A stretch of 64,000 bases of DNA from Chloroflexota bacterium. GTDB lineage: Bacteria; Chloroflexota; Anaerolineae; Anaerolineales; Villigracilaceae. Positions 1-6,788 of the stretch are shown here, in pieces. A program made the translations under genes and the position numbers. The notes below the pieces were generated by a model, which saw only the letters and a program-made list of their open reading frames with translations, was not told where the DNA came from and did not search any database. Location: contig JACRBH010000116.1 in assembly GCA_016234535.1 (NCBI GenBank), positions 1 through 64,000 of the forward strand, written 5' to 3'. Positions within the stretch are counted from its first letter, which is position 1, and every line of letters starts with the position of its first letter.

Positions 1-1
1 T

Positions 2-565
2 GACCGCTTCTGGGGCATGTCCATGAGCGAGTTGAAAAATGTGCGCCCGGGCGATGTGCGTGACATTGGGCATAAGGTGCGTGATGTGATGGTGGAAACG
101 CCGTTTCAAGTGCCAAACGATCTGTTGATGTTGGTACGCACGGTGGCGATCCTCTCAGGCATGTGTACCGGGCTTGACCCGCATTTCAATTTATGGGAAC
201 AGCTTTCGCCCTATGCGGGCAAACTTGTGCAGGAGGAAGCCTCGTCCGCGTTTAGTTTGGATAATATCCTCAAACAGGTCGGCGAAGTTGTGCAAGCTTT
301 TATTGCTTTGCCATCGCAGGCCAGCCGCCTGCTCGCGCAAATGGAATCAAGCGGACTGGTTGTGCAGTCGCCGCAGGTGACGCGTGAAGTCCGCTCGCTG
401 GGGCGCTCTGTGGATCGCCTGACGGGCGGAGTTATATTTGCCGCGCTATTGGTCAGCGGGGTGATGTTATTTAATAGTGGGAATATCCAGCTTGGAGAAG
501 GATTGCTTGGGGCCGCGTTTGCGACGTTGCTGTGGGTGGCGTTTGGGGGCAGAGGCAGAAACTGA
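2..565 (+). CDS. AarF/UbiB (ABC1) family kinase-like protein, C-terminal part
   Basis: The frame is open from base 2, so the gene begins before the window; only the last ~187 residues are present. The fragment is mostly helical and ends with two hydrophobic stretches (about GVIFAALLVSGVMLF and LLGAAFATLLWVAFG), then a short polar tail. Membrane-anchored AarF/UbiB/ABC1 atypical kinases end this way, and the segment LVRTVAILSGMCTGLDPHFN resembles the conserved region near the end of that family. The kinase core lies outside the window, so the catalytic motifs cannot be checked. The family is linked to quinone biosynthesis and lipid homeostasis; the specific role here is unknown. A composite palindromic repeat follows directly. 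Confidence 0.72.
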   Translation, partial: DRFWGMSMSELKNVRPGDVRDIGHKVRDVMVETPFQVPNDLLMLVRTVAILSGMCTGLDPHFNLWEQLSPYAGKLVQEEASSAFSLDNILKQVGEVVQAFIALPSQASRLLAQMESSGLVVQSPQVTREVRSLGRSVDRLTGGVIFAALLVSGVMLFNSGNIQLGEGLLGAAFATLLWVAFGGRGRN

Positions 566-568
566 AAA

Positions 569-724
569 TTATGTCACACCTGCTCTTGCATGCTGGTGCA
601 AGTGTTGCGAGGAGCGCTCTTGTTTTTGCGACGACACTTGCGCCGTACGCCAGTGCGGTGAGCAATCTCCTGCGCGCATAGGAGATTGCTTCAGGCGGAC
701 GAACACCGCCTTCGCAACGATATG
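569..724. repeat. Family-1 palindromic repeat, copy A (composite)
   Basis: The ends are variants of GTTGCGAG and CTTCGCAACGA. Inside are two modules shared with other copies in the window: a hairpin of AGCAATCTCC and GGAGATTGCT (661-690), and a module resembling CACTTGCGCC...CAGTGCGGTGAGC (634-662), which is the reverse complement of the module at about 45568-45603. It occupies the gap between two convergent genes. No ORF here looks real. Confidence 0.8.
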
Positions 725-770
725 CCTCTTTTGTTTGTGGTTTTACTCAGAACCACATTGCGTAAGATGC

Positions 771-1970
771 TTATTTCTTCGCGGCAGAAAGCGCGTCTCT
801 TATTTGCTGCGCGTGCGTAGTAAGATGAGTGTTTGGTTGAAGCAGTCCCGAACCAAAGCGGTAGTAACTTCCCTTGTTCGCAAGAAAATCATCCGGCAGG
901 AATGAGGCATAGGCCAGAGTCTCTTCCACGGCGTGGCGCAGCTCACTCAACATCAGCGCAATGGACGGATTTGCCTTCACCGTTGCCTGTACCTGTGCGT
1001 TGACATTACTTCCAAACCCATCAGTGACAGGTTCGTAGCCGTCGATCAAACCAGTGACGAATATCTGGTTGAATCGCTCGCCGTGAATCAAGTGGGCAAC
1101 AACCTCCAGCGCGCTCCACTCTTTTTCATCGGGACGCGCCATGGCCTGTGCGTCGGTGTATCCTTCAAAGCATTTCTCCACTTCGGCCAGACCCGGCTCG
1201 TAAAGTTCGCGGGCCCTTTTAAAAAGCTCGGCGGTGTTGAATGGAACGTCCGCCATGGGACGTTTGCTTAACTCCATGGTGACTGTTTTCTTTTCAGCGC
1301 CGCGATGGAAAATGACCTCAACTTTGTCTCCGCCCTTTTTGCCGGCGATGGCAGTTAATAGGGTATTGAATTCCCTTGTGATGGGATGCCCGGCCATGCC
1401 AACAAGGACGTCATCTTTTTGCAAGCCAGCTTTTTCCGCGCCCATGCCTTCGAGCACGCCGTCAAGGCGCATTCCATCTCGAATCGTGACTCCCAAAGCC
1501 AGGGCCTGTTCTTCAGTGAAGTCTCCGGGAAAAATTCCCAACATGGGACGATTGGCGATTCGCAGGTCAATGCCTGTTTCGAGCACGGATTTTAAATTCT
1601 CCAGGCTCTCCACCCAATTATCGCGGAAACTCTCGGCCTTCCCTGTCCATTCGGTTCCATTTGGGACGGGGTGATCGAGCTGCACCAGCGTGCTGCCCTC
1701 TTTTTCGGTAACAGTAACAGCTACCTCGGTCGGAGCGGGATCGATGTTCGAATACCATCGAAAACGCACCCGCTTGTTTTCATCCAATTCAAGATAATGA
1801 CCGCTCGAATAAAAATCCCCGACCCACCAAAGATACATGCGGCCCCGTGGGTGCGGGTCAACTGTGGCGACGTCACACAGCCATTCGCGCAGTGACGTGG
1901 CATTGGTAAAAGCGCGGTAAACCGACTTTATCGGAGCGTGGACAAGTATTTCAGCCGAACCTGTTGACAT
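771..1970 (-). CDS. SRPBCC-PDZ-DinB three-domain fusion protein
   Basis: The 399-residue product has three recognisable parts. Residues about 1-135 resemble an AHSA1/START-like SRPBCC fold (opening ILVHAPIKSVYRAFTNA, then YLWWVGDFYSSGHYLELD). Residues about 150-235 form a PDZ domain (GVTIRDGMRLDGVLEGMGAE, then AGLQKDDVLVGMAGHPI). Residues about 250-399 form a DinB-like four-helix domain (EKEWSALEVVAHLIHGERFN and a late HLTTHAQQIRDAL, with His residues placed as in metal-binding DinB proteins). There is no signal peptide, so it is probably cytoplasmic. SD AAGGAG precedes the ATG, and a consensus promoter lies 39 nt upstream. SRPBCC domains bind hydrophobic ligands and DinB proteins are often metal-dependent thiol transferases; what the fusion does is unknown. 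Domain calls are by pattern only. Confidence 0.8.
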   Translation of the reverse strand: MSTGSAEILVHAPIKSVYRAFTNATSLREWLCDVATVDPHPRGRMYLWWVGDFYSSGHYLELDENKRVRFRWYSNIDPAPTEVAVTVTEKEGSTLVQLDHPVPNGTEWTGKAESFRDNWVESLENLKSVLETGIDLRIANRPMLGIFPGDFTEEQALALGVTIRDGMRLDGVLEGMGAEKAGLQKDDVLVGMAGHPITREFNTLLTAIAGKKGGDKVEVIFHRGAEKKTVTMELSKRPMADVPFNTAELFKRARELYEPGLAEVEKCFEGYTDAQAMARPDEKEWSALEVVAHLIHGERFNQIFVTGLIDGYEPVTDGFGSNVNAQVQATVKANPSIALMLSELRHAVEETLAYASFLPDDFLANKGSYYRFGSGLLQPNTHLTTHAQQIRDALSAAKK

Positions 1971-2008
1971 GGGATTCTCCTTTTAGACAATAATGCACAT
2001 TTATTCGG

Positions 2009-2037
2009 ATTATAGCTACTCAAAATTTGCGCGTCAA
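2009..2037 (-). promoter_or_regulatory. Sigma-70 type promoter of the SRPBCC-PDZ-DinB gene
   Basis: On the minus strand: TTGACG (2037-2032), 17-nt spacer, TATAAT (2014-2009). The start codon is 39 nt downstream and has an AAGGAG ribosome-binding site. Confidence 0.75.
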
Positions 2038-2092
2038 TGAGTAATACATTTATATTACATGCCGCGCAAATTTAAAAATGCTGATATAAATA

Positions 2093-3157
2093 ATGACGAT
2101 GAGAAAACAAATTCAAATTGTTTTTTGGGTATTTGTAGTTGTGTCTGTTCTTATAACAGTTTTTGCGATAAACGAGGTCTTTTACAGACAGGCAAAGAGG
2201 GCCGGGACAGCTCCGTATAATTCCCCAATCGAACAACCTGTAACCCCAATTGCCCTGTCTGGCCCTCTTGCAGATGGTTATGCGGAGGTCTCGGGTATGG
2301 CCTGGTTTCACGATTACCTAATCATCCTGCCGCAATATCCACATCGTATGACCAAATCGGGGGACGGCGTTATTTTCGCCCTGCGCAAAGCGGATATTTT
2401 GGCTTACCTTGACGGCAAATCCAAAACCCCGCTTGAGCCAATTGCCATTCCGTTTGTGGCATCGGACCTAAGAAAAAAGATAGGCAGCTTCGAAGGATTT
2501 GAGACAATTGGATTCTTGGGGGAGCGCGCTTTCCTGACCATTGAGATTGGCGGCGTCGATTTAATGAAGGGCCTTTTGATTTCCGCTCAAATGGCTCCCG
2601 ACATGAGTAAATTGGTTTTGGACGCGGGTAACTTTGTGGAGATCCCGCAGCCAGTGAATATCAGTAACAAGGCGGATGAAGCGCTGATCGTTCTCGATGA
2701 TCGTGTGATAACTTTTTATGAGGTAAATGGCGCTGGATTTAATTCGAAACCTGTCGCGCATGTTTTCAACTTCGATCTGCAGCCGCAGAATGACCTGCCT
2801 TTTCCCGCTCTCGAATACCGTTTAACGGATGCCGCTCTTACCAGTGACGGCAATCATTTCTGGGTGATAAACACTTTGTTCATTGGCGATTTTGACCTTG
2901 AGACGGAGTTTGATTCGTTGGCAGATACTTTCGGACGGGGCTCCACTCACTCCCGATACAATATTGTGGAACGCCTGGTGGAAATGCAATATGATCCAAA
3001 GGGCATCACCCTGACAGCTGCGCCCCCCATTCAACTTGAATTGGATTTTATTGCCGGTAATAATTGGGAGGCTCTGGCCTTGTTGGATGAACGCGGTTTC
3101 CTGCTGATGACAGATAAATTCCCTACAACGATCCTCGGTTTCGTGCCAATGCCGTAA
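2093..3157 (+). CDS. Membrane-anchored protein, possibly esterase/phytase-like beta-propeller
   Basis: The 354-residue protein has one N-terminal hydrophobic helix (residues about 8-26, IQIVFWVFVVVSVLITVFAI), then a long soluble region predicted to lie outside the membrane. Alternating beta-like segments and the late motif NNWEALALLDERGFLLMTDK resemble the closing blade of 'esterase-like activity of phytase' propellers, where a Glu in an (N)xEG/A-L motif precedes a description of known parameters. No catalytic motif is certain. ATG codons at 2093 and 2099 are both possible starts, and neither has a clear SD. It may share a transcript with the MFS gene 29 nt downstream. The function is unknown; the propeller call is tentative. 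Confidence 0.6.
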   Translation: MTMRKQIQIVFWVFVVVSVLITVFAINEVFYRQAKRAGTAPYNSPIEQPVTPIALSGPLADGYAEVSGMAWFHDYLIILPQYPHRMTKSGDGVIFALRKADILAYLDGKSKTPLEPIAIPFVASDLRKKIGSFEGFETIGFLGERAFLTIEIGGVDLMKGLLISAQMAPDMSKLVLDAGNFVEIPQPVNISNKADEALIVLDDRVITFYEVNGAGFNSKPVAHVFNFDLQPQNDLPFPALEYRLTDAALTSDGNHFWVINTLFIGDFDLETEFDSLADTFGRGSTHSRYNIVERLVEMQYDPKGITLTAAPPIQLELDFIAGNNWEALALLDERGFLLMTDKFPTTILGFVPMP

Positions 3158-3186
3158 GAGTCATTTATTCCCTCTGCTCAAATTCC

Positions 3187-4443
3187 ATGATGAATATTCC
3201 CGGCCAACAGGAAACTCAAAAACGTAATTTCCGCTATGTGCAAATTGACGCGATTGGCGTCAGTATTTCGAATGTGGCCGCGCCATTCCTTCCTGTTTTT
3301 CTCACCCGTCTTGGCGCGAGCAATTTTCAAGTAGGCCTGCTTACATCCATGCCCGGCATCACGGGGCTGATCCTTGCCATCATCGTTGGCCGCTTTTTGC
3401 AAACACGCAGTAACATCGTGCCATGGTACAGTCTCTCGCGCCTGCTTGTCATTTCATGTTACGCGCTGACCGGCCTACTGACTTTCCTGCTCTCAAAAGA
3501 ATACGCAGTCATTGCCACACTCGCCATTTGGGCATTCGCAACTCTTCCGCAAACCGCGCTGGCAGTTGCCTTCTCCGTTGTGATGAACACAGTCGCAGGA
3601 CCCGAGGGACGTTACGCGCTGCTCAGCCGTCGCTGGGCGATTTTTGGTCTGACCAGCGTGGTGATGACATTCCTCGTAACGCGCACCATTGACCTCGTTG
3701 CATTTCCGCGCAATTACGAGCTGATGTTCTTCGGATTATCCATCGGTGGATTGATCAGTTATTATTTTTCGAGTCAGATAAAACTTCCGCATCAGACTCC
3801 GCCCGTGCTTGCTCCTTCCTCATCGGTATTTGTCTCGGCCCGGAATTATTTCTCCTTAATTCGCGGCGCGCCCGCGTTCGTTTCCTTTGCCACGAAGAAA
3901 TTCGTCTACTTTTCTGCAATGACATTGAGCGCGCCAATCATGCCGTTATTCCTCGTCCGCGAAGTAAAAGCGACCGACTCGCAGATCGGTACCATCACCA
4001 TGGCGATGACTCTCGTCATGCTGGCGGGCTACTTTGTTTGGCCTCGTGCTTCCCGTAAATACGGCGGACGATTCGTCCTGCTTGCCACAACCTTCGGCAT
4101 GATCTTCTATCCCGCGCTGACAGCCGCCACTCCGCATGTCCCGCTCATTATTCTCTACGCGGGCATTGCCGGACTCTTCCAGGCTGGACTTGACCTTGTC
4201 TTCTTCGACGAGCTGATGAAAACTGTTCCGCCCGAATACGGCGCGACCTTTGTTTCGCTGGCGCAGTCCATGCAATATCTTTCCGCCATTGTCGCGCCAT
4301 TGATCGGCACCTGGCTCGCGGACTGGGTCGGTCTTGGCGGCGCGCTGTGGGTGAGCGCAGGCTTGCGGCTGTTGGGATTTATCCTGTTCCTGCGAAAAGA
4401 CATGCCAGCGGCGGTTTCAAGCGGTGTAAAATCCACCGTATAA
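3187..4443 (+). CDS. Major facilitator superfamily transporter
   Basis: The 418-residue polytopic protein has about 12 hydrophobic segments. It has the MFS layout, with an N-terminal half opening QIDAIGVSISNVAAPFLPVF and a LGASNFQVGLLTSMPGI loop typical of drug/sugar MFS members. The second half repeats the pattern (ATDSQIGTITMAMTLVML). There is no substrate-specific motif, so the cargo cannot be assigned. The start is ATG 3187 or the adjacent ATG 3190. It is close behind the propeller-like gene and could be co-transcribed. Inner-membrane location is inferred. Confidence 0.85.
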   Translation: MMNIPGQQETQKRNFRYVQIDAIGVSISNVAAPFLPVFLTRLGASNFQVGLLTSMPGITGLILAIIVGRFLQTRSNIVPWYSLSRLLVISCYALTGLLTFLLSKEYAVIATLAIWAFATLPQTALAVAFSVVMNTVAGPEGRYALLSRRWAIFGLTSVVMTFLVTRTIDLVAFPRNYELMFFGLSIGGLISYYFSSQIKLPHQTPPVLAPSSSVFVSARNYFSLIRGAPAFVSFATKKFVYFSAMTLSAPIMPLFLVREVKATDSQIGTITMAMTLVMLAGYFVWPRASRKYGGRFVLLATTFGMIFYPALTAATPHVPLIILYAGIAGLFQAGLDLVFFDELMKTVPPEYGATFVSLAQSMQYLSAIVAPLIGTWLADWVGLGGALWVSAGLRLLGFILFLRKDMPAAVSSGVKSTV

Positions 4444-4459
4444 TTTGACAGCAGAGAAG

Positions 4460-4545
4460 TAGCCACAGTGTACACGGAAACATTTGAGAAAAGGCTCTTA
4501 ACCTCTTTTTTCTGTGGTCTCTGTGGCAGAGAGGTCGAGTAACAA
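4460..4545. repeat. Imperfect inverted repeat between MFS and TIR genes
   Basis: GCCACAG (4462-4468) is mirrored by CTGTGGC (4521-4527), with further partial pairing in between. The segment is T-rich at 4507-4513. It may act as a terminator for the MFS gene or be a degenerate dispersed repeat. Confidence 0.4.
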
Positions 4546-4572
4546 AAAAAAAACGATTTAGGGAGAGTTCTT

Positions 4573-5016
4573 ATGCCAACCAAACGTAAACTTCAGGTCT
4601 TTCTTTGTCACGCCTCACAGGATAAACCTATCGTTCGCGAGCTATACAGGAAATTATCCGCCGAGCCATGGGTCGATCCGTGGCTGGACGAGGAGCGGCT
4701 GTTACCCGGACAGGATTGGGATTTGGAAATCAAGAAAGCCGTCGAATCGTCTGACGCAATCCTTGTGTGCCTTTCAAGCACCTCCGTTTCCAAAGAGGGA
4801 TATGTTCAAAAGGAATTACGAAAGGTAATTGATGTCAGCCTTGAAAAACCTGAAGGCGTGATCTATATTATTCCAATTCGCCTCGATGAATGTGACTCTC
4901 CGAGAAGTTTGCGCGATAGACAGTATATTGATTACTTCCCGCCGCGAAATAGAATCCAGGCTTACGATAAACTTTTAGCCAGCCTCAAACTGCGGAAAGA
5001 TAATTTGGGGATTTAA
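4573..5016 (+). CDS. Stand-alone TIR-domain protein
   Basis: The 147-residue product is little more than one TIR domain. It opens with the strand A motif KLQVFLCHASQDKPIVREL; WVDPWLDEERLLPGQDWDLE follows the usual box-2-like spacing, and the helix AVESSDAILVCLSSTSVSKE carries the Ser/Asp/Glu region expected of the NAD-hydrolase face (an E in KEGYVQKEL). An SD (GGGAG) precedes the ATG. Prokaryotic TIR proteins often cleave NAD+ or make cyclic ADP-ribose-like signals in anti-phage defence, and most carry a sensor domain. None is visible here, so this is either an effector working with a separate protein or a truncated longer gene. A broken paralogue lies 245 bp downstream. Confidence 0.85.
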   Translation: MPTKRKLQVFLCHASQDKPIVRELYRKLSAEPWVDPWLDEERLLPGQDWDLEIKKAVESSDAILVCLSSTSVSKEGYVQKELRKVIDVSLEKPEGVIYIIPIRLDECDSPRSLRDRQYIDYFPPRNRIQAYDKLLASLKLRKDNLGI

Positions 5017-5028
5017 AGATTGCCCGCA

Positions 5029-5153
5029 GTGCGTCGCATATCATCCCCTTGTGGGACCAGACGGGTTGGATTTTTCTGATTAAGGAGAAAAATCTTCGGG
5101 TAGACAGAATCCCATTAAGTCTGGTCCCCATACGGGGATACTATGCGACGCAC
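5029..5153. repeat. Large cruciform-forming inverted repeat between the TIR copies
   Basis: The left arm 5029-5062 (starting GTGCGTCGCATA) pairs with the right arm 5119-5153 (ending ATGCGACGCAC) at roughly 90% identity. Inside it a second pair, GATTTTTCT and AGAAAAATC, sits at about 5068-5093. It has no ORF and no similarity to the other repeat families here. It could be a MITE-like element or the footprint of a recombination event. Confidence 0.8.
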
Positions 5154-5260
5154 CCTCTTGTCGCCATCATTTCTGCCGTATAATTTGACCATCATCTCAC
5201 ATTTTTGGAAACCCTTATGACCGATACCCGCCAAAATCCGTTTTCATCCGTGAGTCCGTT

Positions 5261-5416
5261 ATGAAGTCCGTTGACAGCAAACTCCGTGTCTTCCTCTGCC
5301 ATTCCTCGCAGGACAAGCCCATCGTCTGCGAACTCTACCGGCGACTCAGCGCCGAAGGCTGGATTGATCCGTGGCTGGACGAAGAGAAACGCCTCCCTGC
5401 CAAGATTGGGGCTTGA
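5261..5416 (+). pseudogene. Truncated TIR-domain gene remnant
   Basis: ATG 5261 opens a frame encoding 51 residues. It begins MKSVDSKLRVFLCHSSQDKP and continues with IVCELYRRLS and WIDPWLDEEKRLP, a clear second copy of the N-terminal third of the TIR protein at 4573. It then reads into a stop at 5414-5416, where the intact copy has PGQDWDLE. The DNA here (CCAAGATTGGGGCTTGA) looks like the intact version with small deletions, so the reading frame has decayed. The catalytic half is missing. The AT-rich HNH gene starts 41 bp later and may have replaced the rest of this gene. Confidence 0.75.
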
Positions 5417-5457
5417 AGATACACAAGATAAATCTATTATAGGAAATCAAAGACTCT

Positions 5458-6168
5458 ATGCCTCCCGTCAAGAAGGTAAAGCCAATTTCGTTTCAAGTTG
5501 TAGAAGAGCCTAAAGCAATCCTTGCTTTACAAATTCAATCATATTTTGAGTATAAGCGTAAAACGCCGATGGTAATAACCGATGAGCAGACAAGAGTAAA
5601 TACGGAAAAAGTTAATGATTTTGAAAAAACATACCACCATTCATATCTCGATACGGTTATAGAAATTTGGAAATGGTATTCCTACATCCTTCCTGAAAAG
5701 AGAGACTATTCAATAGAGGAGATATATAAGACCTATCGTAATTGTATTTCGCGGGCTGATAATGAACCTATGAAATTAGTAAAGTATGAGGGGCAAAAGT
5801 ATATAGGTGGTTATGAATGGGTTTTTAAGGGATGTATTTATGAAGTCAAAGGATTTTATTCAGATGATGAGATAAAGTTATTAATTCTTGAGGATTTCGA
5901 TAGAGAACGAAAATGCTTTGAAAAACTAAATGTTAAATTCAATCAAACCGTAAATTCAGGTGCAACTTACGAGCGTTCAAGAATCCCAGAAAATATTCGT
6001 ATTGAAGTTTGGCGTCGTGATGGCGGAAAATGTGCAAGATGCGGTAGTCGAGAAAAATTGGAATACGATCATATTGTGCCAATTTCAAAGGGTGGAAGTA
6101 ATACGGCTCGAAATATCGAATTGCTTTGCGAGAAATGCAATCGAAGTAAAAGCAACAATGTGGTTTGA
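5458..6168 (+). CDS. HNH endonuclease-domain protein
   Basis: The 236-residue protein has an uncharacterised N-terminal ~170 residues rich in charged and aromatic residues. A C-terminal HNH domain follows (about 172-236): IRIEVWRRDGGKCARCG, then YDHIVPISKGGS, N, and ELLCEKCNRSK. The paired CxxC motifs bind a structural zinc, and DH...N...C is the beta-beta-alpha metal core, so all expected HNH residues are present. The gene is clearly more AT-rich than its neighbours and sits in the accessory island after the broken TIR copy. The next gene follows after 12 bp. HNH nucleases with unknown N-terminal domains occur in restriction and defence systems; the target here is unknown. Confidence 0.85.
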   Translation: MPPVKKVKPISFQVVEEPKAILALQIQSYFEYKRKTPMVITDEQTRVNTEKVNDFEKTYHHSYLDTVIEIWKWYSYILPEKRDYSIEEIYKTYRNCISRADNEPMKLVKYEGQKYIGGYEWVFKGCIYEVKGFYSDDEIKLLILEDFDRERKCFEKLNVKFNQTVNSGATYERSRIPENIRIEVWRRDGGKCARCGSREKLEYDHIVPISKGGSNTARNIELLCEKCNRSKSNNVV

Positions 6169-6180
6169 TGGAGAAAGAAC

Positions 6181-6720
6181 ATGTCAATTGATGCAAAAAT
6201 TGCTTTGACGGGAACAGTTATAGCGAGCTTAGGCGCAGTTATTGCTATCATAACTGCGTGGGTTGCCATAAAGCAGAGTGTAGAAGCCGTAAAGCAAAAC
6301 AAATTAAGTCAAATTGCTATTCAGGCGCAGACGTTTTTAACTATAGTAAACACTGCAAGGGAAATCCGTTTTTCGGAAGGGATGGATATTATTAGAGGGT
6401 TCAAGTATAAAAACTACAAGACCTATAGGTCAAAAGAAACAAGGCAAACCCAGTTGCATGTACGGGAGGTTGTTGATTTTCTAAATGATTTAATGCATAT
6501 GATCGAACATGGATATTTAACTGAAAAACAAGTAATGAGTATTTATTACGTATCTATCCTTGCTTGCGCTAATCACTTAGTGCCGTGGTGGACAGAGGGG
6601 TTTCGTGAAGAACATGGCAGTGAATACTATTACATTACTTTTGAAGACCTTTGTAATCAGGTTAAATCACTAGGAGAAGGTTATGCACTCAATTGGGATC
6701 AAGAGTATAAACTAGGCTGA
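6181..6720 (+). CDS. Single-TM protein, DUF4760-like, partner of the HNH gene
   Basis: The 179-residue protein has one N-terminal membrane helix (residues about 8-28, LTGTVIASLGAVIAIITAWV), a short amphipathic linker, then a helical cytoplasmic region (FLTIVNTAREIRFSEGMDII; EVVDFLNDLMHMIEHGYL; TFEDLCNQVKSLGEGYALNW). This layout resembles DUF4760-type proteins in bacterial accessory islands. GGAG lies 8 nt before the ATG, and the start is 12 bp after the HNH stop, so the two are almost certainly co-transcribed. The codon bias is AT-rich like the HNH gene. A strong terminator follows. A membrane-anchored sensor or effector role is a guess. Confidence 0.65.
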   Translation: MSIDAKIALTGTVIASLGAVIAIITAWVAIKQSVEAVKQNKLSQIAIQAQTFLTIVNTAREIRFSEGMDIIRGFKYKNYKTYRSKETRQTQLHVREVVDFLNDLMHMIEHGYLTEKQVMSIYYVSILACANHLVPWWTEGFREEHGSEYYYITFEDLCNQVKSLGEGYALNWDQEYKLG

Positions 6721-6730
6721 TTTTAGAAAA

Positions 6731-6768
6731 GGCCAGCATGACATACTTGTCATGCTGGCCTTATTGTT
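6731..6768. terminator. Bidirectional intrinsic terminator
   Basis: A perfect 13-bp stem (GGCCAGCATGACA and TGTCATGCTGGCC) with a 4-nt loop at 6731-6760. TTATTGTTT follows on the plus strand and TTTTCT on the minus strand. It serves the HNH/TM operon and the convergent metG gene. Confidence 0.9.
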
Positions 6769-6788
6769 TGTCATTCCAATTTCTAAAG

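Noticed and set aside
477-905. 142-codon plus-strand frame over 477-905
   Set aside because: It is composed of the kinase-like gene end, repeat copy A and the antisense of the DinB domain; the Cys-rich product is a by-product of the repeat.
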